From NCBI GenBank assembly GCA_013368315.1, contig JAACJM010000220.1, forward strand, positions 62,001 to 126,000: a DNA stretch of 64,000 nt, written 5' to 3'. The translations under genes were made by a program, and so were the position numbers. Shown here piece after piece: positions 32,971-44,005 of the stretch (positions within the stretch are counted from its first letter, which is position 1; every line of letters begins with the position of its first letter). The notes below the pieces were generated by a model that was given only the letters and a program-made list of their open reading frames with translations, ran no database searches and had not been told where the DNA came from. The DNA is from Tetrapyrgos nigripes (taxonomy: Eukaryota > Basidiomycota > Agaricomycetes > Agaricales > Campanellaceae).

Positions 32971-35849
32971 TTGAACAGATCACCATCCCTTATACTACTT
33001 GACATGCCTCCAGTCCATGTCAAAGCCCGTTCTCCATTGTTCACTGTCATTACGCCATCTAAAATTCTGAAAACAGAGGTGAAGCCTGAACTGGAGATAA
33101 TATCACTCATCATGCCAAAATCAAAGAATACAAAACAGTCTCCTCATTCCTCTCACATCTCTACAAAACTAGAAGGGGATAGGGCTTCAGGAGTTCATGG
33201 TAGTGCCCCTGGTCCAAAGGTCTCGATGAAATCAGAAGGAACCAAAGTAACGGCGGGTCATGGTGTGATTGTGCAGGGACAGATGTTTAGATCTTTGGAA
33301 GAGGTGAGAGAGGCTGTGTACGCATCTGAAGAGGTGCACGGGCACAAATAGATAATTGGGCAGACAAAGATGTTGAAGAGGGATCCCAGCCAGGTTGGAA
33401 AGCAGATGTTACGCTGTAATTGATGTGGTGTGCTGAATGCAACTCATAAAGACTCCATTGACCCCTCGGACTGGGGACAAGGGAGATCTATCAAAACAGA
33501 CTGCAAAGCACATGTCAATATCCTCTTTGACAGACTGGGACTTTGGAGAATTAGTCATGTTGATTTGAATCACAATGACGACTGCTCCATCCCTATTGGT
33601 GGTGTAGCTGCTCGTGCACCTACTACTGATCAATGCTGATTCGTTTCCAAACTCACCACTTCCACATCTTCCACTTTCACTCGCAGTCAGATAGCCGCTG
33701 TCATGAAGCCAACGAAGGTTGGCGAGAGATCAGTAACATCATGAATACAGCTCGAAAAGAAGCCCACAATGAAGTTGATGCTCTTGGGGGCAAGGTCCAT
33801 GCAATCATTAGCAATCTCGAGGACAAAGTCCGTGCCGATCCTGGCTGGCGCTATCATATTCATGTTGACCCCTCCAGGACTGTTACCGCAGTCTTCTGGC
33901 AATCTCCACTGCAGGTGGACTTGGCAAAGCGCTACAGTGATGTCCTTCTGCATGATAACAGTTACAAGCATGTCAATTGTAACTATCCACTTAACACTGG
34001 TATCATTCTTGATGGCTTCAACCACTCTTGCAATGTGTGGTACTGCTTCCATAGGAATGAAGATATCGAAAGCTTCATTTGGGTCCTCAACTGTTATTTG
34101 GGCAATGAATCCCATGGCGACACCATCACGCCGCCCAAAGTATTTGTTAGTGAACAACACCAAAGTGTCATTGCATCAGTGAGAGACCTCCTACCTTTCA
34201 CTTTCCATGTCTACTGCCTTCATCACCTTGAGGGAAACGTTGACACAAACCTTCGTCTTCTTCTTGGAGCTTTGTGGCAGGACTTCAACAGGGACTTCTG
34301 GCAGGCATATCGGGCAGTGTCTCCTGATCAATTTGAGGCACTATGGCAACATCTGGTCAACCAGTATCCAGCAGCTCAGGAATATCTACAAGGAGATTTA
34401 TATGAGTCTTGAGAGCATTGGGCATCACCTTGGGTACACTACTGGTATACTGCAGGTGTCTGTACCAGTGGGAGGGTTGAGGGTGAACAGAGAGTGCAGA
34501 AGTCTTTCAGCGGACCTAAGAAAGGGTTATTTCAAGTTTACAATAGCTCGAATAATCGCACTGATGGGCAAAGCGTTAGAGAGATGATCAAGGCTTGGGA
34601 TGTGAGTTTTATAAAGTTCATTCTGGATTCATTGTCTGAGTTTATTGTGTAGTCCTCACGTCGCCAGCACGATCGTTCTATTGAATCAACATTTTCATCA
34701 GTACTTGACCTTCTGTGGGAGTATGCAGGTCCTCATGTGCTTCAAGTATGTTTCAAACAAATGCAGGAGAGTGTGTACTATGTTGCCGACAATCTCTGCT
34801 GTCCGGAAGGGATGAGGACCTGGGATGAATACACCATCCAGGTTTCAGAGCAAGCATCTTTTGACTGGGAAACTGGGGAAGAAAGGGTAAGTATCATTGC
34901 AAGTAGACTGTAGGACTGCTCTGACTTTGGATCTTAGGGTATGCTGGACACCTTTTCAAACGATAATGCACATATATTGACAAAGTGGATGCTCTGTTTA
35001 GCTACCCAACAAAAACTCCGTATCAAGAGACTCATCCGAGTACATCAACTAGGTACCAGATCAGGTGTTCATTGCCTGGCTATATTGGATAATGGCTGAG
35101 TTATTTGTGACTGCTGTATGCTTTTGAACCTGGGAATTCCATGTCAACACTATTTCCATGTTTTTACATGTGTCCAAGGGCTCACCTTCAGTGTTGGAAT
35201 AATTTGCTCATGGTATGTCACTGTCATATATCAGAGTTCTTTTATTGATCTTAACTCTTTATACTGTCAGCTGGTTGCAGGATCCATCTCTGGATGTGCA
35301 CACTATTCCACCAGTCACTTTTACTCATGTGGTGGATCACACACAAGCATTATCTTCGTATTCCCAGCTACCTCCTATGCTCCAATCAAACCCTGTAGAT
35401 GGCAGGTCAAACACTGATATTCCTTGTCCCACCCAGACTGTAAATGCTCACACTGTCTTTCACCAAACCAATGCAGTCCTCCATGCTCATTTGGATGAGG
35501 TGCAAACTGAAGAGCAACTTCAGGGATTATTGGAGCAGATAACTGTGGCAGTGTGAGTCTGGTCTTGATTTTCAATTTGCTTCAAGGGTGATTAATGATA
35601 GTGTTGTAATGTTGGATCAGTGGACAGAACAGTGCTCAGAGACAAGCTGAGGCACTGCAAGACCCACCTGTTGGCAATCCCAAAGGTAGACCACGCACTC
35701 AACGTCTCTCAGGTCCTACTGAGGGTCCACCAAGAGGAGGAGGAGGTGGTGGTGGTGGTGGTGGAGGAGGGCAGCAGGCAATGTTTCATTGCAGTAGCTG
35801 CAGACAACAAGGTCATCATCATAATTATTGCCCAAATCAAATGAATTGA
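32971..35849 (+). pseudogene. MULE transposase with FAR1-like, DDE, SWIM and CCHC zinc regions; decayed
   Basis: Transposase of the element. Order: basic linker (MPKSKNTKQSPHSSH); a FAR1/WRKY-GCM1-like DNA-binding part (HKDSIDPSDWGQGRSIKTD, DLNHNDDCSIPIGG, about 33,425-33,635) with TGA in place of a Cys codon at about 33,422; MULE core YSDVLLHDNSYKHVNCNYPL and GIILDGFNHSCNVWYCFH, then VFVSEQHQSV, where relatives usually carry Asp, and VYCLHHLEGNV (33,930-34,250); a SWIM zinc finger CDCCMLLNLGIPCQH (about 35,110-35,150) preceded by an in-frame TGA at 35,097-35,099; and a tail with GRPRTQR (AT-hook-like), a glycine run and a zinc knuckle CSSCRQQGHHHNYC ending at TGA 35,847-35,849. Several introns are needed. 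The two stops and a frameshift near 33,710 indicate an inactive gene. Confidence 0.8.
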
Positions 35850-35980
35850 CTAGGCTGTGGTGTTTTATGTACTAGTGCTCATACTTAGTATCCTAAATGT
35901 TTGTTGATGAGATGTGTCTACAACTTCTTGTACAACCTAGTGGGCTTCTCCTGATTTGGAGATGCCATGCAGTCTCAGAT

Positions 35981-36074
35981 ATGAGTCATCGGCTTTTTGG
36001 ACTTGAGCTTGACCTCATGACATCAGTGTCAAGGGTTGCCAAATAAGCATCTTGGGTTGCCACTGGCAGCATCT
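35981..36074 (-). repeat. Right terminal inverted repeat of the Mutator-like element
   Basis: Inverted copy of the left end with an internal insertion that repeats TTTGGCAACCC, so GGCAACCC occurs twice here. Confidence 0.85.
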
Positions 36075-36515
36075 GTGGTGAAATACTCCAAATTCTTGTG
36101 GTCTGTAAGGATTTCAATAGTATGTGGTGTGCCTTCAAGGTAATGTCACTAAGCTTCTAATGCCCAGATGATTGTGAGCAATTCCTTATCATGAATATCA
36201 TAGTTTCGTTTGGTCTCTGATAAGGATTTCGATAGATAAGCAACTGGATGCCACTTGCCATCTGATTCTTTTTGTGAGAAGATGCCTCCTGTGGCATAGT
36301 CAGAAGCATCTACTTCTACTCGATATGGCTTAGAATGATCAGGCATTAATAAGACTGGTGAAGAATTAAATGCATCTTTGAGTGCCTGAAAGGCTTTTTC
36401 TGCATCTGCTGACCTTCTTCATAAGATTGAAAAGTGGTTGAGCAACTTTAGAAAAGTCATGTATAAAACGACAATAAAAGTTTCCTAATCCTAGGAACAA
36501 TTGAACATCCTTTGC
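36075..36515 (-). pseudogene. Gypsy pol fragment (RT connection and RNase H), middle part of a nested copy
   Basis: On the minus strand: VQLFLGLGNFYCRFIHDFSK, then LLMPDHSKPYRVEVDASDYA, GGIFSQKESDGKWHPVAYLS, NYDIHDKELLTIIWALEA and [16 protein letters not shown]. It is collinear with 26,620-27,070 of the chromovirus. The left edge is the Mutator insertion site; the right edge is the start of the 8.6-kb insertion. Confidence 0.92.
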
Positions 36516-36559
36516 CAGAGAAATGGCCAAAAACTTTCAGGGCAGATAATGTGACAACA

Positions 36560-37195
36560 GAATAATACTTACTTCTAATCACTTATAAGGGAAGCAAATT
36601 TATATCCATTGCCTTATAACTCCTGATAAGCTGTGTAAAATTATTCTGTAGCTTAATTACTTCATGCAATTATTTTGAGTACATAACAAGACAGTATAAT
36701 GGTCAGGAAATAATTTTCAAAACCTTGTAAGGCAAAATAAGAATAGCAGAATAACCATGAAGTAATGTTAATGGACCAATTAAAAATAAGGGCCTATAAG
36801 CTTGAGCTTACTCAAGACAAGTAGAATGAGTGCATAAAATTCCCTCATTGAAACTATTGAATTTTATAGTGGGACTTGCCTGAGAGTATAATCTGGATGA
36901 AATCGTTTTGAGTCAGTTACAAGGCATTATAAGGCACAAAATGCCCAAAATAATCTTGATGCTAGCCCAGAATCAACTTGTATACAGCCCATGGCAGGAC
37001 AAAAGATTATCTCAAGAATGAGGCTTTTCGATAATCATTTTTTTTCCTTTTGAACTCATATCAACCCAGAAAACAAAATGTCTAAGCTCAGTTGCAATCA
37101 AAAGATTTACTACTACATTTATTTGCAAATGTAGATAAGCTTTAAGTGCCACTTGAGTACAGCCAGTGGGAGTCATATACTAGTTGAGAAGGTTA
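36560..37195. other. AT-rich left subterminal region of the 8.6-kb insertion
   Basis: No coding potential. Contains recurring TTATAAGG and CCTTATAA words (for example about 36,585, 36,620, 36,795 and 36,930) that are also present at the right end near 45,115-45,130. Confidence 0.45.
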
Positions 37196-37197
37196 GA

Positions 37198-38960
37198 TTA
37201 ACATGTATGGCTGCATGTACTATTACAAAAGGTAGAGCGAGAACCACAGGCTGCCTGATGATGGAGGGTGATCATAACCTCACTGCTATTGCCTCTCCCA
37301 TCATTTGGAGACTGAACTGATGACCAGGTATAAAAGTTATTAATCATAATCACATTACCTTCCATGTTGAGCTCCATAGGCTCAATGTCCATACCATCCC
37401 TACCCATAGGACCTTTGACTTCAAGTCCACCTTTGATGCCTTGTAAGACCTGGCAACAAGGGTGGTGGATTCCTGTTTTTGTTGGGACACAGGGGTCAAC
37501 ATAGGCATAGTCTCGAAACCACACTAGGTAGTATACTATCCATCCATCCTGCTCATCAACAATGATGACGTGGCCAAAGGAAACATGCTCTCCCAGTCCC
37601 AAGAAAATGTGTACCCCTCTGATTGTTGAAAATCAGGGACTTCAGCATAATTTCAGGATGCTCAACAACACTGTAGGGTTTTTGAAAGTGCTCAACATGG
37701 GGAACACTGGTGGAAGGGTCCATGGGTCCAGGTATAGAGTATTGATGAGGGTACTCAGAGTATTTGGAGAGGTGGCTGTGAGATTGGGAGTGGGGATGAG
37801 TGTGGTAAGCGTACATTGCCATGTCGTGGTAGAGGTGCCCACTATGGCTGTTTGAGTGGATGTGAGGGTTATATTTGGGTTGGGAAAGGAAGTGTGAGAG
37901 ATGATGTTGGGAGATGGGAGAAGGGTTGTGGTATGGATATGGGGAGGAGCGATGATGGGTTGAGAGGTTGAGGTGATGGATTGGACTGTAGTTGATGAGG
38001 GAGAGACCATGGTCTCTGTGGGCATCATTGAAGACAAGGATGAGGGCTCTGGGTTGAACATGGAGCATGGAGCAAAGGTAGTCAGAGGACTAAAAGAACA
38101 CGTTAGAGACAAAGACAACAAAGAAGACTGAAGAAGACTTACCTGCAGCTGCAACCAATCAAGCCCTTGCAAAATGCCAGCAGTATGAGGTGCTGAACTG
38201 ACAACCAGGTATAGGGGTTTTTAAACAAAACACTGTGGGTCTTCTGTGATAAATCCCGATGGTGTCTGGGATGTGGAAAGGACATGGAAATGTGGGAGAC
38301 AGGTCTGGATAAAGAAGAACTTGAAGAAGGCATAGATGATGATACAGCTTGAGTGGCAGTGGCATACATGTGGCCAAGAAAATGAGGTTGAAGATGAAGT
38401 GGGTGTGGGTATAGGTGAGGGTATGAATATAGGTAGTGAGTGTGGTGTAGTTGTTGCAAAACTATCAGCCGAAGTGGGTCTGGTAGAGGTAGAAGACGGC
38501 CCAGGATTTGCCTCAACTATTGAAGCTAGCAGTGATGACGATGAGGCATATAGTGCACAGTGTACACTGACGACAATGAGGAGAGGGAGAGTGGGGCATA
38601 CAAGTGGTGAAAAGAAAAAGTGTAGCAGGTGATGGTGAGGGTAAGGGTATGCATGACTTGAAAGACAAAAGTAGCAGAGAGAGATAAGGAAGGAATAACA
38701 GCAGAAGATTAGGTAGAATTTGTACATAGTGAAGGTGGAAGGAAATAGGAAATGAAAATTGTAAACAAGTAAAGGAACGGTGGTGTTTGTTGAACATCTT
38801 CATGATCAGCCAACACTGAACTTCTACTCTGGCCCTGCTTAGCATCCCAGTCCCATCTTTCTCCCTGTCTAAACCAACCATAGTAATTACCCTGCAGAGA
38901 CTGACTTCCACCATGAGCCACACCCAGATTCCCAGTTATTACACATAGACATCCCAACAT
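37198..38960 (-). other. Open but unrecognised minus-strand region inside the 8.6-kb insertion
   Basis: Several frames stay open on the minus strand (37,198-37,602; 37,556-38,172; 38,221-38,727). The segment with DEQDGWIVYYLVWFRDYAYV and PMGRDGMDIEPMELNMEGNV looks protein-like. The rest is Ser/Thr/Pro/His-rich low complexity from CCAT/CTCC-rich DNA. GTAAG/CAG pairs would allow splicing, but I could not build or name a gene. The phrase for an AACCAGGTATA junction recurs at about 37,322 and 38,201, suggesting a local duplication. Confidence 0.3.
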
Positions 38961-39269
38961 GCAGCATTCAATAGAGAAAGAGAAAGGAGTAGAGCGAAAT
39001 AATACAGGATCTGAGAACCCAAAGTGGGAGTAGAATATAAGGACAGAAGTGAGAGAATGAAGGGACAGGAGAAGGCAGTGAAGGGCAAGGAAGAACCCAC
39101 GCTGATAGTGTCAACACCATAGCTTGATGTTGTATCGGTGTTTACCTGGACAAGGTCAGGACTCAGAAAATAAGGCTGTCAGGATACAAGAACTAGGGAC
39201 TCACAATCACCATAGATCCTGTAACAAGGAGGACGAGAATCGATTGAGGTGGAAGAAGGGTAAGTCTGA

Positions 39270-39680
39270 TTTGGTCACTGTTTGGAGTTGTCAATCCTGG
39301 TCAACCATCTCTTGGAAAGGCTCAATGCAGAAGGCACAAGGCTGCTCCATAGCCTTAGCAGAGCAAACTTGGTCTTGCCACTTCTAGTTGGTGCACTGAT
39401 GAAGATGCTCTCGTCCAATGTGTACAGAGCCTGGAAGGCTTGTGTTTGGATCTTGTTGAAGGCATCGATAGCAGAAGAGTGTAGGGCTTCAGCTGATGGT
39501 GGGAGAAGTTGAAGGTCAAAAAACAGAGTAGGAGGTGGGAATTTTTCAGAGAGAATGAGATGTTTAAAGGAGACAGGCAGACAAGGCTCAGCCTGCAGCC
39601 AACGGTGGAGGTAGCAGTGATATAGTAATTGGGATGAACAGGGTTCAGACAAGGGAGCTCTCACAGCCAACACCCTTCTC
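39270..39680 (-). pseudogene. Fragment of a Brr2/Slh1-type (Ski2-like) RNA helicase gene
   Basis: On the minus strand: RWLQAEPCLPVSFKHLILSE, KFPPPTLFFDLQLLPPSA, then DAFNKIQTQAFQALYTLDE and Walker A APTRSGKT, followed in the next frame by CAFCIEPFQEMVDQ. This matches the junction between the first Sec63 region and the second helicase cassette of Brr2/Slh1 proteins, where an intact gene reads APTGSGKT. A Gly-to-Arg change in the P-loop and a frameshift after FALLRLW make it non-functional. The fragment is only about 135 codons of a roughly 2000-residue protein, so it is most likely a captured host exon. The rest of the gene was not found. Confidence 0.75.
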
Positions 39681-40714
39681 CTGCATCACTGCTTCCACAT
39701 TGACTTGTGCTTGGGTACACAAAATAAGGGTGATGCAATTTTTGAGAAATTTAGTGACAATTTGGAAGCTCTGATACTTCAGAAGGGTTCCATGAGCTGG
39801 TTTTGTAGACTGGACTCAGAGACGAGGATAGTGAGGACAGAGGATGCCTTGGAGTAAGAACAAAAGTAGGATGAAATTTGTCCATCAGAGTTAAGTTGAG
39901 GAGCAACATTGTGGTCTTTGGGATGCTTGTGTATTCTTCTCCAGCCTGTAGAAAGTAATTAGAGGCAGAAAAACAGAGGAAAGAAATTACCAATCAACTC
40001 ACCAGTAATTTAAGCAGTCCGAGTCTCATGTCCAGCCAACCTGCCAAAACACTCTGTTTCCCCATCTCCCTGTCTTCACCTATGGCGAAGTTGCTCAAGA
40101 CGTCTGGACCTGCTGTTGATGGTAGTGGAGGAGGAAGTCGCAAATGTGGAAGGTCATGATGGAAGTAAAAGGAAACTTGGCAATGATTCACATGCAGCTC
40201 AATGCAGACATCTCGGCTTGGAGGTAGACCAAAAAGTATGTACAAGTGTTGTATTGTAATTATTGATAATACAAAGAGCACAGTGTGTAGTGCATAGCAA
40301 GACTTGGAGAAACACTGCTCAAGAGGCAATGAAGAGTATAGGATACAAATATACAACTTGAAAGCAACCACTTGCAAGCCTCACAATTGTGTTTAATAGG
40401 CCAAACCAGGGACAACTGCCCCCATTGAAACATAGAGATTGTAAGTGAGTGAGAATACATACTACAAATGTTGGAACTTGGTAGTAATGGTTTGTGTTAT
40501 TAAAAGAGGGTGGGATGGATGGGCAGAAGAAAATTGTCTTTAGTAGGCAGTCAAGGCGAAAGTCAAACTGGAAAATAATGAATGAATCATGTTAGATATA
40601 TATATGACAGATCATGCTGGTATATGATGGGCCTCTGCTGCAAACTGCAGCACCCACTGCAATTGATCCTTGGAAAATGTTGAGGCCAATAAATTGGAAA
40701 CACAAAGGAGAATA
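39681..40714. other. No recognised gene
   Basis: Minus-strand open frames (39,751-39,993; 39,994-40,377) show no domain I know. They may be degenerate sequence next to the helicase fragment. Confidence 0.35.
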
Positions 40715-40801
40715 AATGAAATGATGAACGGATGTGTTAGAGAGGGGTATCAGATGAGGCTCTGCTTGCTATTTGTGGAAGCCTCTGAAGGTCCCCGACT
40801 C
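40715..40801 (+). repeat. Direct duplication, copy 1
   Basis: ATGAAATGATGAAC through CTGCTTGCTATTTGTGGA is repeated at 41,802-41,880 with a few substitutions. Confidence 0.8.
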
Positions 40802-41440
40802 CAACCAAAGGGAGAGGAGGGAGTGGGCAACTGAGTGACATCATGCCTCTGTGGTGAAGTGCAGTTTTAAAATTTTGAGGGGTGCCAAATGATGCCAAGT
40901 GCTGTTGTAAATTCTTCATGGTCAGCTCTGAAATAGAATCTTCTTTTGCTTTCTGTGACTCTATGCTTGCTGCAAGTTGATGTTCCCACAATGAAGTTTT
41001 CATTGATGCTCACCAATACAATGAGTCATTCTGCAGTACCTTGTACTTGATTTTAATCGTGGACGTGTCACACATTATAGTAATCTGGATCACCCTCATA
41101 CATTTAAAGAAATTTGATCTCAACTCAAAAAGGGAGTTGCCCATGCAAGTCATGAATATTTGTTGATGAATTTCTAATTTGATGTGCTTCATGCCATTTC
41201 CTCTGTCAATTTTTTGGATAAACACATCATATTGTCAGACACCATTGGCATTTTCTCGTGAGATGCCAGTGGCCCGATGTCATTAAGTGTTTTTACAGGA
41301 TGTAGTGCTGTGTCGGCATTAAGTCTGCTAAGTCCATCTCCATGGGTATTTGAAGTGACTCAAGATTGCCAAGTAACTCAAGATTGCAAGTAACTCAAGA
41401 TTGCCAAGCTGCCCACTGCACGCTGCTTAAGGATGCAAAA

Positions 41441-41485
41441 TGTGGCTGTGCATAAATCAGTGCCATTGATTTGTGCACAGCCACA
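41441..41485 (+). repeat. 45-nt hairpin repeat, copy 1
   Basis: TGTGGCTGTGCAT...TGTGCACAGCCACA: 19-bp inverted arms (with mismatches) around the 7-nt loop GTGCCAT, followed by CTTCTTCTACTTAGTACCTA. Confidence 0.9.
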
Positions 41486-41517
41486 CTTCTTCTACTTAGT
41501 ACCTACAGACTCCCATG

Positions 41518-41562
41518 TGTGGCTGTGCATGAATCAGTGCCATTGATTCATGCACAGCCACA
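41518..41562 (+). repeat. 45-nt hairpin repeat, copy 2, perfect 19-bp stem
   Basis: TGTGGCTGTGCATGAATCA and its exact reverse complement surround the loop GTGCCAT. It starts 77 bp after copy 1 and has the same 3' flank. Confidence 0.95.
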
Positions 41563-41801
41563 CTTCTTCTACTTAGTACCTATGGACTCTGTACCTTTTG
41601 TGGATAGCCCATCTGTTCTCGATCCTCATCCATGGTCTGAGATAAATTTGGAAAGACAATTCCAAATGAAATCTAGTAATGCCTCACAATCAGAGACATC
41701 TTCAGAAAGTAATTCTGCAAGGGGGACGCAGACCGAGACAAGGGGAGAGGGGGCACAATTTTTCTCAAGAACATAGGGTCGATTTTTTTAAGACCTCAAC
41801 C

Positions 41802-41880
41802 AATGAAATGATGAACAGATGTGTTAGAGAGGGGTATTGGATGAGGCTCTGCTTGCTATTTGTGGAGGCCTCCGAAGGTG
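41802..41880 (+). repeat. Direct duplication, copy 2
   Basis: Partner of 40,715-40,801. It ends just before hairpin copy 3. Confidence 0.8.
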
Positions 41881-41903
41881 CAAGCACCTACATCAAGAGG
41901 CAA

Positions 41904-41948
41904 TGTGGCTGTGCATAAATCAGTGCCATCAATCTGTGCACAGCCACA
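41904..41948 (+). repeat. 45-nt hairpin repeat, copy 3
   Basis: Same arms with several changes in the stem (CATCAATCTG in the right arm), followed by CTTCTTCTACTTAATACCTA. Confidence 0.9.
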
Positions 41949-43785
41949 CTTCTTCTACTTAATACCTATCAGAGGAACAGTTCAGTTGAGATTCCCAAGG
42001 AGTGAGTCTGTCTCTTACTTTACTTTGTCTTTTACTTTTACTTTCTGCACTTTGTGTCCTGGTAATAGTGTCTGACATCACTTTTTCTTTTTTGTGTCTT
42101 TGTGTCCTCATCCTGTTGTATAGAATTGTAGACTCAACAGTAGTACTACTGTAATAAATTATCTTTTTCTAACTACACATTGTTCACAGATTTCTACACT
42201 TGTCCCAACCACCTCAAATCCCGCCATTCCACCTCCACCTCTGAATAACCCCATTTACCAAATGGAAATGGTCCTATCCTCGTCACTCAAGCTAATTCTC
42301 CAGATCAGCTTGATAACAAAGTGAACAGCACAAGTATGCTTTTGCAACAAGAGAATCCACACTCAAGATTCAATTATATGGTGGATATGAATACTGGGAT
42401 AGTATTGGATTTGGTAAGTATAAGCAAGCTCAGTACCATGGTGGTGACCACTAGCTAATCCATCAACACAGGATACACCCAACAAATCACTGGACATGGG
42501 GAACACAGCTCATCAGCCATTGCGTATCGTCATCCAGCATTGAAAGCGCCATAATCTTGGCTTTCATTTGTGTTTTGTTACAACACATCATAGCATCCGA
42601 TTTCTTTCCCTTTCATGCTATCATGACTTTAAATTTATTATCAGATCCAGTGAAGAGAGGGTGCAACTGATATAAGTATGTGGCTTTCATACGAAGAAGT
42701 TAACAAAATAATATGTACTTGTAGTATTTATCAGGGGAGTTTTTAGTACAAAGAAGTCCAATAAAATCAATGTGTACATTAAAAGCTTGGACTACAAAGG
42801 CCTCATATTCGCCACACTTCAGCGCTGGCCCATAATATATGAGATTCTTGCTACACCATTACTATGCTTGAAGTCTTGCTACAGCTTGACCAGGCTTTTA
42901 CTACAAGGCTTTCACCTGTAATACAGCTACACCTACTACATCTGGTGGAAACACCTGCCTGCATTGCAGCTGTGTTGGCCAGAAATGCAGTGAGAGTCAT
43001 CCCGAAGGCATGAAAAAAGTATGGTGGTCACGTTGTTGGTTGATTTTCAAATGCGCAAAGCAGCATTGGATCTCTTTAATAACCACCACCACCTCTCATC
43101 AGCAGGGCACTCGAATTTGTTTTGGTGCCACATGGTTTGGGAACAAATTTGTTTTGTTCTCTAGTGCAGATAGAATTCGCTTCTATCTGCAAACCCAGAA
43201 CCAAAACTCCAACAATCCACCGACTCTCAAGTGCCCATCAATGTCAACCATCAAAACACACATCTGTTTGTGTTCTAAGTTCATCCCTTTCCACTGTCTG
43301 GAACCCTCCAGTAGTAAACGGGTTTGTCTCCCTCAGTGAGTCTTGACTCTTTCTTCCCCAATGCGCAACTCCAGACCTTCACTCTTTCCCCTTGATGCCC
43401 TTGTCCCTGTATGTGTTACATGTGCTAACACTGCATCTTCATTATTCTACAGACTTCCCTCAACCTGCCATCTATACACACCCTGGGTTCCCTGTCATAT
43501 CTCTGAGCTGTGGCTGCAGCAACTGCAGATAGGCAAGGGATGTAGCAAGGTTGGAAGGTTGGGATGGACTGTAGACAAGGATTTGTAGATTCTACTATTC
43601 TGTGAGTTTCTGCAATCTGTTCTCCTTTTGTTTCTTTCATCCCTTCTTCTACTTCTCCCCATTCCTTATATGCCCTTATACCTCTCAGCCATTCACTGAG
43701 TTGCTGCCTTTACTCCAAAAACATGGTAGCTTATTATGTGGTGAGTTATGCACTTTCTCTGACATGTCATCACTGCCTGTCATCT
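41949..43785. other. No recognised gene
   Basis: Mixed AT-rich and CT-rich sequence. The plus-strand frame at 43,010-43,339 has no family features. Confidence 0.35.
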
Positions 43786-44005
43786 TCAACAATGTATGCA
43801 TGCTCATCTCCTTGCCCACCCAACAGCACTTTCTCAAGCCATGTCACCACCACCATGCTGTTGTCTTCAACAATGCATGCATGCTTATCTCCTCGCCCAC
43901 CTAACAGCACTTTCTCGACACGTTCTCACTGCCACATCACCACTGCCACACCATCTCAACAATGCACGCATGCTTCTCCTCACCCACCCAACAGAAAAAC
44001 CCTCT
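43786..44005 (+). repeat. Tandem repeat of about 80-90 bp, three copies
   Basis: Units start TCAACAATG(T/C)ATGCATGC near 43,786, 43,867 and 43,956, each followed by CTCCT-GCCCACC-AACAG. The long open frames here are repeat by-products. Confidence 0.8.

Larger units (their letters stand above)
30840..36074 (+). mobile_element. Mutator-like DNA transposon, 5.2 kb, with Ulp1-like protease and MULE transposase
   Basis: Flanked by a perfect 9-bp duplication GTGGTGAAA (30,831-30,839 and 36,075-36,083), typical of the Mutator superfamily. It splits a gypsy RNase H reading frame exactly at the duplication. The inverted ends share GGCAACCCAAGATG (30,854-30,867; 36,048-36,061 inverted) and a 30-bp block TCAAGCTCAAGTCC...GATGACTCAT (30,871-30,902; 35,981-36,012 inverted). 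The outermost 13-14 bp do not match. The cargo order is protease then transposase, both on the plus strand. Confidence 0.9.
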
